A stretch of 64,000 bases of DNA from assembly GCF_031458255.1 (NCBI RefSeq), contig NZ_JAVDYC010000001.1:7736501-7800500 (forward strand). The letters are read 5' to 3'. Both the position numbers and the translations under genes were made by a program. This DNA is from Catenuloplanes niger (GTDB lineage: Bacteria > Actinomycetota > Actinomycetes > Mycobacteriales > Micromonosporaceae). Of this stretch, positions 43,639 through 51,925 are shown piece after piece. Each line of letters opens with the position of its first letter. The stretch's first letter is position 1. Under the pieces are notes generated by a model that worked only from the letters and a program-made list of their open reading frames with translations, was not told the DNA's origin and ran no database searches.

Positions 43639-43720
43639 TTTGTGGTCCTGGGTTCGGCAGTCCCGGCAGAAGCGATCCGCCGGGTAAGCGCGTTCGCCGG
43701 CCCCGCGCCGTCGTCCTTCG

Positions 43721-46705
43721 TCAGCCCAGGATCGGCGCGGGGCGGGGCGCGCCGATCTCGGTGTAGATGGCCTCGGCCGCGCGGCGGTGGGTGGCCGCGG
43801 CCGCCGTGTCGGCGAGGCCCTCGGCGGCCGCGGTCAGGCCGCTGTGCGCGCGGGCCTGCTCGTAGCGGTCGCCGATCTCGCGGGCCACGGCGAGCGCGGC
43901 CGTGTGCGCCTCCCGGGCCGCGTCGGGTCGCCCGGCCGCGGTGTGCGCCTCGCCGATGCTGTTGCCGGCCTGGGCCTCGCCGGCGCGCTCGCCGAGCCGG
44001 CGGAAGATGGTCAGCGCCTCCAGCAGGCGGTCGAAGCCGGTGGCGTCGCCGAGCGCCAGCTCCGTGGTGCCGAGGCCGTCCAGCGCGAGTGCCTCGCCGC
44101 CGCGTTCGGTGCTGCGCCGGAACAGCGTGAGCGCGGCCCGGTGATGGTCCGCCGCGTCGATCAGCCGGCCCCGGCCGGCCTCCACATGGCCCAGCGTGAC
44201 CAGCACGTATGCCTCGCCGATGTGGTCGGAGATGCTCCGGCACAGCTCGGCGGACCGGCGCAGGTGGGTCTCCGCGTCCGCGTGCCGGCCCTGCCGCCGG
44301 TAGATCTGGCCGAGGTTGCCGAGCACGCGTGCCTCGGCCGGCCGGTCGCCGGTGCGGCGGCACAGCGCGAGCGCCTGACGGAGGTGCGCGGCCGCGGAAC
44401 CGTACCGGCCGAGCCAGGCGTCGACGTGGCCGAGGTTGCCGAGCGCGCGGGTCTCCGCGGCCATGTCCCCGCAGCGCCGGGCCGCGTCGATCGCGTACCG
44501 CAGGTACTCGGCGGCCTGCGCGAACCGGCCCTGCTGGCTGTAGATCAGCGCGATGTTGTTGAGCAGCTGCGCCTCGGCCGCGGTGTCGCCGGTGCGCCGC
44601 GCGGCGTCCCGCGCGTGCGTGTGCATCGCGATCGCCTCGGCCACGTGCCCGCCACCCTCCAGGTAGCGCAGCAGCGTGACGGTGAGCGCGACCGCGTGCG
44701 CCGGGTGGCCGTGCACGGCCGCGTACGCCACGGCCGCGGCCAGGTTGGCGCGCTCGTCGTCCAGCCACACCTGCGCGGCCACCGGGTCGTTCATCGGCGG
44801 GATCGGCGGCGGGGGAGCGGTGGACAGCCGGTGCCGCTCGCGTTCGGCCGGGAGCAGCGTGGTCATCGCGGTCCGCGCCGTGTGCAGCCAGGCGTCCAGC
44901 AGGCGGTCCGTGCCGGTCTCGTCACCGTCGAGCAGCGCCAGCTCCGACGCGTACGCGCGGAGCAGGTCGTGCAGCGCGTACCGGCCGGCGCCGGTGCGCT
45001 GCACCAGGTGCGCGGCGGCCAGCGACTCCAGCAGGTCACGGGCGCGCGGCACGCCGGTGTCGAAGAGCGCGGCCGCGGCGTACGGCTCGACGTCCGGCCC
45101 CGGGTGCAGGCCGAGCAGCCGGAACGCGCGGGCGGCCGCCTCCGGCAGCTGCCGGTAGGAGAACGAGAACACCGCGCGGACGCCGGTCTCCGGGTCGCCG
45201 CCCGCGTCCAGCATGGAGAGTCGCCGCCGCTCGTCCGCCAGTTCACCGACCAGCTGCCGCAGCGGTACGGACGGGCGGGACAGCGCCAGCTCCGCGGCCA
45301 CCCGCAGCGCCAGCGGCAGCCGGGCGCAGCGCTCGGCGAGCTCGTCCGTCGCGTCCGGGTCCCGGTCGCAGCGCGGCCCGATCAGCCGGCGCAGCAGCGC
45401 GAGCGCGTCCGCGTGCGGCAGCAGGTCGAGGTCGAGGCGGCGGGCCCCGTGCCGGGCGACCAGGCCGGGCAGCGCGTCCCGGCTGGTCACCACCGTGAGA
45501 CAGCCGGCCGCGCCGGGCAGCAGCGGGCGGACCTGCGCGACCGAGGACGCGTTGTCCAGCAGAATCAGCATCCGGCGGCCGTCCAGCAGGCTGCGGTACC
45601 GGTCGGCCCGTTCCTCGGTGTCCAGCGGCACCTCCTGACCGGGTACGCCGAGCGCGCGCAGGAACCGGGCGAGCGCCTCACCGGCCTCGACCGGGCGTTC
45701 CGTGTCGTACCCCCGGAGGTTGATGTAGAGCTGGCCGTCCGGGAAGCCGGTGCGGACCCGGTGCGCCCAGCGCACCGCGAGCGCGGTCTTGCCGACGCCG
45801 GCCGTGCCGGACAGCGCGGAGATGACGACGGTGGGCGAGCCGAGCAGCGCGTCCAGCCGGGTGAGTTCGCCGTCCCGGCCGACGAAGTCCGGCACGTCCG
45901 CGGGCAGCTGCGCGGGCACCCGCCGGCGGGGGTGCGGCACGGCCGCGGGGACCGGCGCCTCGGCGCGCAGCACCGCGTCGTGCGCGGCGAGCAGCTCGGG
46001 GCCGGGGTCGACGCCGAGTTCGTCCGCGAGGCGGCGGCGGGCCGCGTGGTAGACCTCGAACGCGTCCGCGCGCCGGCCGGCCGCCGCGTACGCGCGGATC
46101 AGCCGGGCCTGGCCGGCCTCGTCCAGCGGCTGCGCCGCGACCGCCTCCTCCAGCGCGGGGAGTGCCTCGGCGACCTCGCCCAGCGCGATCTTCAGCTCAC
46201 CGTACCGGGCCAGCGCGGCGGCGCGCTCGGCCGCGACGGCGACCACCTTCGGGTGCCCGGCGAGCTGCGGCACGTCGGCCAGCGGTGCGCCGTGCCACTG
46301 CCGCAGTGCCTGCTCCAGCAGCGCCGCCGCGCGCCGGTCGTCGCCGGCGTGCCGGGCCGCGGCGGCCTGTGCGTGCAGGTGGCGGAAGCAGAGCAGGTCG
46401 AGCGTGTCCGCGGTGGCGCGCAGCGCGTAGCCGTCGCCGACGTGCGGCAGCAGCAGGCTGCGCGAGCGGGCCGGCCGCTCCGGTTCCAGGCGGTGGCGCA
46501 GGTGCTTGACGTAGGTCTGCAGTACGTTGACGGCACTGGCCGGCGGGTCGTCACCCCACATCGAGTCGATCAGTTCCGGCCGGGTCACCGGCTGCCCACC
46601 GGCGAGCGCGAGCAGGCCCAGAACGGCGCGCTGCCCGGCCGAGGTGAACTCGACCGGCTGCTCGCCGAACCAGGCGCGGACCGTGCCGAGCACCTGGATC
46701 CGCAC
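43721..46705 (-). CDS. AfsR/SARP-family regulator (BTAD, NB-ARC, TPR)
   Basis: 994 residues. Residues about 1-95 form an OmpR-like DNA-binding domain (SAGQRAVLGLLALAGG), 97-245 the bacterial transcriptional activation domain, and about 270-560 an NB-ARC ATPase with P-loop GTAGVGKTAL (about 300-308). From about 640 to 960 come TPRs such as AEARVLGNLGQIYRRQG. SARPs bind direct heptamer repeats and activate nearby operons. GTG at 46705 has AGGAGG 7 nt upstream. Three to four heptamers with 11-bp spacing lie directly upstream, between it and the divergent CBM2-GH5 pair. Confidence 0.95.
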   Translation of the reverse strand: MRIQVLGTVRAWFGEQPVEFTSAGQRAVLGLLALAGGQPVTRPELIDSMWGDDPPASAVNVLQTYVKHLRHRLEPERPARSRSLLLPHVGDGYALRATADTLDLLCFRHLHAQAAAARHAGDDRRAAALLEQALRQWHGAPLADVPQLAGHPKVVAVAAERAAALARYGELKIALGEVAEALPALEEAVAAQPLDEAGQARLIRAYAAAGRRADAFEVYHAARRRLADELGVDPGPELLAAHDAVLRAEAPVPAAVPHPRRRVPAQLPADVPDFVGRDGELTRLDALLGSPTVVISALSGTAGVGKTALAVRWAHRVRTGFPDGQLYINLRGYDTERPVEAGEALARFLRALGVPGQEVPLDTEERADRYRSLLDGRRMLILLDNASSVAQVRPLLPGAAGCLTVVTSRDALPGLVARHGARRLDLDLLPHADALALLRRLIGPRCDRDPDATDELAERCARLPLALRVAAELALSRPSVPLRQLVGELADERRRLSMLDAGGDPETGVRAVFSFSYRQLPEAAARAFRLLGLHPGPDVEPYAAAALFDTGVPRARDLLESLAAAHLVQRTGAGRYALHDLLRAYASELALLDGDETGTDRLLDAWLHTARTAMTTLLPAERERHRLSTAPPPPIPPMNDPVAAQVWLDDERANLAAAVAYAAVHGHPAHAVALTVTLLRYLEGGGHVAEAIAMHTHARDAARRTGDTAAEAQLLNNIALIYSQQGRFAQAAEYLRYAIDAARRCGDMAAETRALGNLGHVDAWLGRYGSAAAHLRQALALCRRTGDRPAEARVLGNLGQIYRRQGRHADAETHLRRSAELCRSISDHIGEAYVLVTLGHVEAGRGRLIDAADHHRAALTLFRRSTERGGEALALDGLGTTELALGDATGFDRLLEALTIFRRLGERAGEAQAGNSIGEAHTAAGRPDAAREAHTAALAVAREIGDRYEQARAHSGLTAAAEGLADTAAAATHRRAAEAIYTEIGAPRPAPILG

Positions 46706-46718
46706 GCGGCGCCTCCTC

Positions 46719-46758
46719 TCCAGTCCCCGTCCAGTACGCGTTCAGTGTGCGGGTCGAC
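46719..46758. promoter_or_regulatory. Direct heptamer repeats at 11-bp spacing, candidate SARP binding site
   Basis: TCCAGTC (46719), TCCAGTA (46730) and TTCAGTG (46741) start exactly 11 bp apart; GGTCGAC (46752) may be a degenerate fourth. Equal helical phasing of heptamers is the mark of SARP operators. The site ends about 60 nt before the CBM2 gene and begins 14 nt from the SARP start. Confidence 0.6.
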
Positions 46759-46817
46759 GCTGCCATTGAAACGATAGATCTCAGTGTGGATACAGGACAG
46801 AAACTGGGGGACGGAAC

Positions 46818-47240
46818 GTGCGAGGGGGAATCGCCGCACTGGCGGCGGCGTGCGTGATGGCGTTGATCCCGGCGGTGCCGGCGTCGGCGGCGGGTCCGGC
46901 GGTGTCGGCGGGGGAGCCCTGCGACATCAGCTACCGGCCCACGCCCGGCAACGAGGTCTTCGACGTGTATCTCGTCATCCGGAACACCAGCGGGTACGAG
47001 ATCAACGGCTGGACGCTGGCGTTCGTGCTGCCGCCGGGGCAGTCGTTCGTGCGCGGCAGCGAGTACGAGGTGAACATCTCCACCGCGGACCAGGCGGTGG
47101 ACGGCTGGAACAAGCCGTGGAACGGCACGGTCGTGGACCGGGGCACGGTCGGCCTCGGTTTCAAGGTCAGGGGCCCGAACTGGCAGATCGAGCCGACGGA
47201 GTTCCTCATCAACGGCAAGAAGTGTTCGGTATCGCCCTGA
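46818..47240 (+). CDS. Secreted single-domain CBM2 protein
   Basis: 140 residues. A signal peptide (about 1-24, ending PASA) is followed by a domain of about 110 residues with CDISYRP, FDVYLVIRNTSGYEINGWTLAF and PTEFLINGKKC; the terminal cysteines and the INGWTL core match carbohydrate-binding module family 2. No catalytic domain is attached, so it may deliver or anchor partner enzymes on cellulose or chitin. GTG at 46818 follows GGGGGACGG. The GH5 gene follows 21 nt later, in the same operon. Confidence 0.75.
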   Translation: MRGGIAALAAACVMALIPAVPASAAGPAVSAGEPCDISYRPTPGNEVFDVYLVIRNTSGYEINGWTLAFVLPPGQSFVRGSEYEVNISTADQAVDGWNKPWNGTVVDRGTVGLGFKVRGPNWQIEPTEFLINGKKCSVSP

Positions 47241-47261
47241 CATCGATTAGCATCGCTGGTT

Positions 47262-48989
47262 ATGCGAAGGCTTCTCGCGTTGATCGTGCTGGCCGGCGTC
47301 GCGCTCGTCGCGGTGCCGGCCCCGGCGTCCGCCACCCCGCTGCCGGACGTGTTCCGGGACGAGTTCGGCCGGGAGCTGGTGCTGCGTGGCTTCAACGTCT
47401 CCGGCAGCACGAAGCTGCGCGAGACCGGTCTGCTCCCGTTCCGCAGCACCGCGGACGCGGCGGCCTCCGCGACCGCGATGCGCGACCTCACCGGCGCGAC
47501 CGCGATCCGCTTTTTGATCTCCTGGGAGGGCGTGCAGCCGCGGCCCGGCGTGATCGACCACGCCTACCTGGACCGGGCCGCCGCGCAGATCCGCGCGTTC
47601 ACCGACCGGGGCATCCGGGTGCTGCTCGACTATCACCAGGACCTCTGGTCGCGCCACCTGTTCGACGCGGACAGCTGGTACACCGGCGACGGCGCGCCCG
47701 CCTGGGTGATCGAGGCCGGCGACTACCCGGACGAGTCCTGCGGCATCTGCATCCTGTGGGGCCAGAACATGCTGACCAACGCGGCGGTACGCGAGGCGGC
47801 GCACGACTTCTGGCTCAACGAGCGCGGCGTGCAGGACGCGTTCCTGGCCCAGGCCGGCGCCGCGATGCGACACCTCGCGGACACGCTGCCGCCGTCGTCG
47901 TTCGCGCTGATGCTCGGCGTCGACCCGCTCAACGAGCCGTTCGACGGCGGCCTGGACGGCATGTCCGGCAGCGAGTGGGAGCGGCAGCGGCTGATGCCGT
48001 TCCACCAGCGTTTCCGGGCCGTGATGGACGCGAACGGCTGGGCCGCCCGGCCGGCGTTCGTGGAGCCGCTGGTCTTCTGGAACACCACGTTCGGCGAGGC
48101 CGGCGGCTTCGACACCGTCCCACCCCTGGGCACCCGGTTCGTGTTCAACGCCCACTACTACGACGGCGCGCGGATGACGCTCGACCCGACCCCGGCCCGG
48201 GACGGCAGCTACTCCGCCGCGATGAACCGGATCCGGGACCGGGCCGCCGCGCTCGGCACCACCGCGTTCGTCTCCGAGTTCGGCAACGCGCTCTCCGGCA
48301 CCGGCAGCGCCGCCCGCACACCGTGGATGATCCGGGCGATGTACCAGGGACTCGACTCGCGGCTGCCGGGCGCGAACTGGTGGCGGGACGCGGCCGCCGC
48401 GGGCCCGGTGCTCTCGTCCACCCAGTGGCACTGGGACATCTACAGTGGACGGCACGCCGAGGCGATGAACGGCAACCCGGCGAAGGTGCGGACCGAGGGC
48501 GACGCGTGGAACGACGAGGACCACTCGGTGATCTCCGGCGCGGGTGCGCTCCGGCTCGACCCACGCGTGCTGGACCGGCTCCACCCGACCGCGATCGCGG
48601 GCCGGCAGCTCGCCTTCGGCTACGAGGACCTGGCCCGCGACGGGTACGGCGGGGCCGGCAGCACCGCGGCCTGGATGACGCCGCCGGCCGGGCTGCCCAC
48701 GGTGTCCGCGCTGGTGAGCGGCCGTCAGTACGGCGTGCTGGTGTGGCGCACGACCGGGCTCGACGCGCCCACCGAGATGCACCTGCCGGCGTCGTTCGCT
48801 CCCGCGCGCACCGTCGTGGTGTCCTCCGCCGCCGCCACGGTGTCGGAGCGAAAGCTGTCGCTGTCCGCGAGTGGCACGTCCGTCCGGGTCGCGCTCGTGG
48901 TGAACGCGTCGACCGGCGCGCCGCCGACCGCGGCGCAGCTCGCCGCCGCCCGCGCCGAACTCGAGGCCTGGGCCGACGCCACCTGGTAG
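47262..48989 (+). CDS. Secreted GH5 glycosidase, endoglycoceramidase-like
   Basis: 575 residues. Signal peptide (about 1-24), then a TIM barrel with LVLRGFNVSGSTKL, LLDYHQDLWSRHL, acid/base Glu225 in DPLNEP and nucleophile Glu339 in FVSEFGN, and a C-terminal beta-sandwich (about 480-575). The spacing and the LDYHQDLWS motif point to endoglycoceramidase-type GH5 enzymes, which release glycans from glycosphingolipids or related glycolipids. The neighbouring CBM2 protein suggests plant or fungal material as the setting. Confidence 0.88.
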   Translation: MRRLLALIVLAGVALVAVPAPASATPLPDVFRDEFGRELVLRGFNVSGSTKLRETGLLPFRSTADAAASATAMRDLTGATAIRFLISWEGVQPRPGVIDHAYLDRAAAQIRAFTDRGIRVLLDYHQDLWSRHLFDADSWYTGDGAPAWVIEAGDYPDESCGICILWGQNMLTNAAVREAAHDFWLNERGVQDAFLAQAGAAMRHLADTLPPSSFALMLGVDPLNEPFDGGLDGMSGSEWERQRLMPFHQRFRAVMDANGWAARPAFVEPLVFWNTTFGEAGGFDTVPPLGTRFVFNAHYYDGARMTLDPTPARDGSYSAAMNRIRDRAAALGTTAFVSEFGNALSGTGSAARTPWMIRAMYQGLDSRLPGANWWRDAAAAGPVLSSTQWHWDIYSGRHAEAMNGNPAKVRTEGDAWNDEDHSVISGAGALRLDPRVLDRLHPTAIAGRQLAFGYEDLARDGYGGAGSTAAWMTPPAGLPTVSALVSGRQYGVLVWRTTGLDAPTEMHLPASFAPARTVVVSSAAATVSERKLSLSASGTSVRVALVVNASTGAPPTAAQLAAARAELEAWADATW

Positions 48990-49085
48990 ACCTGCGGTGT
49001 TACCGTGGCGAAACAGCGCTGCGGCCGGTCTGTAACGGGCCGCTGGGCGGCCGGCGCCCCTCCGCCGGTTGATCGAGGTGCCGTC

Positions 49086-49955
49086 ATGAAAGCTCTGCGC
49101 TTCGCCGAGTTCGGACCGCCCGAGGTGATGAGCGTCGTCGAGACGCCCGCGCCGAACGCCGGTCCCGGCCGGATCCGCATCGCGGTCCGCGCCGCCGGCG
49201 TCAGCCCCGCCGATTCCCGGATCCGCGCCGGTGCCACGCCGCCCGTGCCGCTGCCGCGCATCCCCGGCCTGGACGCGGCCGGCGTCGTCGACCAGGTCGG
49301 CGAGGACGTGCGCGGCTACCGGATCGGCGACGAGGTCTTCGGCATCGCGCCCGGCGGCGCCTGCGCCGAACACGCGGTGCTGACCCACTTCGCGCACAAG
49401 CCACCCGCGATGAGCTGGGCCGACGCGGCCGGTCTGCCCACCGCGGTGGAGGCCGCGGTGCGCGCGCTGGAGACGTTGCGCCCGGCCCCCGGCGACGTCC
49501 TGCTGATCACCGGTGCGGCCGGCGCGGTCGGCCTGGCCGCGGCCCAGCTCGCCCGGGCCCGCGGCCTGCTGGTCGCCGGCGTCGCTGACGCGGGCGCGCA
49601 CGACCTGCTGCGCGACGCCGGCATCACGCCGGTCACCGCGCCGGAGGCCGTGCGGTCGCTGATCCCGGACGGCATCGACTGCGTCTTCGACGCCGCCGGC
49701 GCGGTGACGCCCGGCCTGATCGCGCTGGCCGGCGCCGCCGACCGGGTGGTCACGACCGGCCCGGCCGGCGACACCGGCGCGCTGAGCCTCACCACCGACG
49801 CGCCCCGCCGCGCCTGGCACGGCCTGGCCGAGGCCGCCGGCCTCTTCGAACGCGGCGAGTTCCGCCTCCCCGTCGACCGCACGCTCCCGCTCGCCGACGC
49901 CCCCGAGGCCCACCGCCTCAGCGACTCCGGCCACCGCTTGGCCCTCGTGCTGTAG
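49086..49955 (+). CDS. Quinone oxidoreductase-like MDR protein
   Basis: 289 residues. MKALRFAEFGPPEVM is the typical start; GDEVFG, the NAD(P)-binding loop TGAAGAVGLAAAQLAR and the C-terminal LADAPEAHRL are those of the zinc-free medium-chain reductases (QOR/crotonyl-CoA group). It likely reduces quinones or enones with NADPH. The protein is shorter than most relatives (about 310-330). GAGGTG precedes ATG at 49086. It follows the GH5 gene but with 96 nt between, so is probably transcribed separately. Confidence 0.88.
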   Translation: MKALRFAEFGPPEVMSVVETPAPNAGPGRIRIAVRAAGVSPADSRIRAGATPPVPLPRIPGLDAAGVVDQVGEDVRGYRIGDEVFGIAPGGACAEHAVLTHFAHKPPAMSWADAAGLPTAVEAAVRALETLRPAPGDVLLITGAAGAVGLAAAQLARARGLLVAGVADAGAHDLLRDAGITPVTAPEAVRSLIPDGIDCVFDAAGAVTPGLIALAGAADRVVTTGPAGDTGALSLTTDAPRRAWHGLAEAAGLFERGEFRLPVDRTLPLADAPEAHRLSDSGHRLALVL

Positions 49956-50093
49956 CGGGCGGTATGTGTCCCACGCCTGTGTCCTCGCGTTCACGACACC
50001 GGCCCGCGCTGACGCGCCGGTGTGTAGCCAGTATGCAAATTCCCCACCACCTCACCACTCGATTGAGGTGCGCATGGTGTGGAGCCCAGGTGC

Positions 50094-50099
50094 ATAATT
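50094..50099 (+). promoter_or_regulatory. -10-like element of the three-ORF island
   Basis: CATAAT ends 6 nt before the ATG at 50106, about where transcription would start, and there is no ribosome binding site between. No good -35 is seen. An inverted repeat (CACCTCA-N9-TGAGGTG, 50049-50071) lies just upstream and may be an operator. Confidence 0.45.
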
Positions 50100-50105
50100 A
50101 GCGTC

Positions 50106-50204
50106 ATGGCCGTTACGTTGCGTGAGACGGATTGTCGGATCTGTGAGATTCGTCGGCTTGGTTGCCGCGATCCGTGGTGGTCTCGGCAGCCCGGTCGCCC
50201 CTAA
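50106..50204 (+). CDS. Small ORF 1 of a coupled three-ORF island (32 residues)
   Basis: A 32-residue frame, MAVTLRETDCRICEIRRLGC then RDPWWSRQPGRP, beginning at an apparently leaderless ATG. Three cysteines in the pattern C-x2-C-x6-C and two adjacent tryptophans make a metal-binding peptide conceivable. Its TAA shares a base with the ATG of the next ORF (TAATG). I do not recognise the sequence. Third-codon-position GC is clearly lower than in neighbouring genes, suggesting foreign origin. Confidence 0.45.
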   Translation: MAVTLRETDCRICEIRRLGCRDPWWSRQPGRP

Positions 50205-50440
50205 TGTCAGGCGTTACTGTCAAGTCTTCACTTCCACGTCTTGCATTCTGTGGAGAGGCGGCAGCAGCTCGAGGCTTGCATCCCGAAGAATTTCTAATGG
50301 CCTGGGCCGCTGGGCAGCTGCGCGAGGCATTGCACGGATCGCCTCTGCTCGGGGCCCGGCCCTACGAGATTTTCGGTCAGGGATCCCGGCGTGCCGATGG
50401 CTCACGAAAGAGGCGAAGGCCGAGGTCGGTGAACAAATGA
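50204..50440 (+). CDS. Small ORF 2 of the coupled island (78 residues)
   Basis: 78 residues. A central amphipathic stretch (AAARGLHPEEFLMAWAAGQL) is followed by GSPLLGARPYEIFG and a very basic C-terminus with RKRRR. The ATG at 50204 overlaps the stop of ORF 1 in TAATG, and its own stop overlaps the start of ORF 3 in ATGA, so the three are probably translated in series. No known domain. An open frame at 50122-50646 through part of the same DNA is in the frame of ORF 3; a frameshifted single gene is the alternative view. Confidence 0.45.
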   Translation: MSGVTVKSSLPRLAFCGEAAAARGLHPEEFLMAWAAGQLREALHGSPLLGARPYEIFGQGSRRADGSRKRRRPRSVNK

Positions 50441-50646
50441 AGCAGGCGTGGCGCAAATCGGTGCGTACGTCGGACGCGGAGATGAATCTAGAGGAGCACT
50501 ACGAGCGTAAGCGAGTCGACTCGGCTCGTGATTACTGTGTGGCAACCATGCGGGCTACGCTCGGACGGGGACGCTTTCCTGCGGCACTTGCAATACAAAC
50601 CGTGGAGGAGGCCACCGCGGCCCAGAAGTCGCTGCTCAGTAAGTAG
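50437..50646 (+). CDS. Small ORF 3 of the coupled island (69 residues)
   Basis: 69 residues, strongly helical and charged: AWRKSVRTSDAEMNLEEHYE, KRVDSARDYCVATM and ALAIQTVEEATAAQK. No membrane segment or signal. GC at third positions is roughly 70% against over 90% in neighbours. It is closed by a strong hairpin at 50670-50708. Function unknown. Confidence 0.5.
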   Translation: MKQAWRKSVRTSDAEMNLEEHYERKRVDSARDYCVATMRATLGRGRFPAALAIQTVEEATAAQKSLLSK

Positions 50647-50669
50647 AGAATCCTAAGGCTCATGACGCC

Positions 50670-50708
50670 GATGTGTCAGGGGCGGGATTCGCGCGCCCCC
50701 GACACATC
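50670..50708. terminator. Bidirectional terminator between the island and GAPDH
   Basis: 15-nt arms 50670-50684 and 50694-50708 pair with one mismatch around a 9-nt loop. The hairpin serves the converging three-ORF island and the gap gene. Confidence 0.75.
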
Positions 50709-50719
50709 CAGTCCTTGGG

Positions 50720-51715
50720 TCAGCCGGCCAGGAGTTCGAGGGTGTCGATGACGCGGTTGGAGAAGCCCCACTCGTTGTCGTACCAGGCGACGACCTTGAT
50801 GTGGCGGCCGTCGACGCGGGTGAGGGCGGCGTCGAAGACGGACGAGGCCGGGTTGCCGGTGATGTCGCCGGAGACCAGCGGCTCGTCGGCGTACTCGAGG
50901 ATGCCCTTCAGCGGGCCCTCGGCGGCCTTCCGGTAGGCGGCGAGGACCTCGTCGCGCGTCACGTCGCGGGCCACCGTGGTGTTCAGCTCGACGATCGAGC
51001 CGACCGGGACCGGGACGCGGATCGAGTCGCCGGAGAGCCGGCCGTCGAGCCGGGGCAGGACCAGGCCGATGGCCTTGGCGGCGCCGGTGGTGGTGGGCAC
51101 GATGTTGACGGCGGCGGCGCGGGCACGGCGCAGGTCGCGGTGCGGGCCGTCCTGCAGGTTCTGCTCCTGCGTGTACGCGTGCACCGTGGTCATGAAGCCG
51201 TGCTCGATGCCGGCCAGGTCGTCGAGGACGGCGGCCAGCGGGGCGAGCGCGTTCGTGGTGCAGGACGCGTTCGAGACGATCGTGTGGTGCGCCGGGTCGT
51301 ACGCGTCCGTGTTGACGCCGTAGGCGAGCGTCACGTCGGCGCCGGACGCGGGCGCGCTGACCAGGACCTTCGAGGCACCGGCGGAGAGGTGCGCGCGGGC
51401 GGCGTCCGCGGACGTGAACCGGCCGGTCGACTCCAGCACGATGTCGACGCCGAGGTCCCGCCACGGGAGGTGGGCCGGGTCGCGCTCGGACAGGACGGTG
51501 ATCCGGTGGCCGTCGACGACCAACGTGTTGCCGTCCACCTCGACCGGGCGGCCGAGACGGCCGAGCGTGCTGTCGTACTTGAGCAGGTGGGCCAGCGCCG
51601 ACGGGGCGGTGAGATCGTTGATCGCGATCACCTCGAGCTTGCTGTCCCGATCGAGAAGGGCACGGAGGAAGCTGCGTCCGATACGGCCGAATCCGTTGAC
51701 GGCGATGCGTGTCAT
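50720..51715 (-). CDS. gap: Glyceraldehyde-3-phosphate dehydrogenase
   Basis: 331 residues, normal length. NAD-binding start MTRIAVNGFGRIGR, catalytic Cys152 in SNASCTTN, the PTTTGAAKA loop and the WYDNEWGFSNRVIDT end are all canonical. It catalyses glycolytic oxidation of glyceraldehyde 3-phosphate to 1,3-bisphosphoglycerate. It stands alone, without pgk or tpi, so it is probably a second gap copy rather than the one in the central glycolytic operon. The start is fixed by family consensus. Confidence 0.97.
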   Translation of the reverse strand: MTRIAVNGFGRIGRSFLRALLDRDSKLEVIAINDLTAPSALAHLLKYDSTLGRLGRPVEVDGNTLVVDGHRITVLSERDPAHLPWRDLGVDIVLESTGRFTSADAARAHLSAGASKVLVSAPASGADVTLAYGVNTDAYDPAHHTIVSNASCTTNALAPLAAVLDDLAGIEHGFMTTVHAYTQEQNLQDGPHRDLRRARAAAVNIVPTTTGAAKAIGLVLPRLDGRLSGDSIRVPVPVGSIVELNTTVARDVTRDEVLAAYRKAAEGPLKGILEYADEPLVSGDITGNPASSVFDAALTRVDGRHIKVVAWYDNEWGFSNRVIDTLELLAG

Positions 51716-51846
51716 GCCTCCATGCTGCGGGGTCGCGCGCGGCCGCGGCAGCGACCGGAACGCCATCGCACGCAAGGATCCCGCCAAAGCCGCGGCGTGG
51801 TTCCGCCGCGCCGCGGCGGCTCTCGCCCGGCCACCGCGCGACGTGC

Positions 51847-51904
51847 GACCGGTGCCCGCGGGAGCATGCGGACCCCGGCCACGCCGGAAGCGCCGAAGAT
51901 CCGC
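51847..51904. repeat. Dispersed intergenic element, copy 3
   Basis: GACCGGTGCCCGCGGGAGCA, then CCACGCCGGAAGCG and GAAGATCCGC. It lies between the start of gap and the end of the GlxA-type regulator gene. GCGACGTGC directly precedes it. Confidence 0.65.
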
Positions 51905-51925
51905 TTCGGAAGGGTTCTTCGCGCG

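Noticed and set aside
43629-43645. LacI-like half palindrome GGGAAAACGCTTTGTGG
   Set aside because: Only partly symmetrical and located between two converging gene ends, overlapping the dispersed element; no promoter to control.
37878-46705. Possible biosynthetic gene cluster (ketosynthase, amylase, SARP)
   Set aside because: The ketosynthase stands alone without ACP, other KS or tailoring genes, and the intervening genes are carbohydrate-related or regulatory.
50122-50646. Single 174-residue ORF across the three-ORF island
   Set aside because: Only its last 69 codons look protein-like; the first part is Arg/Ser-rich and overlaps frames that are linked by TAATG and ATGA stops and starts.
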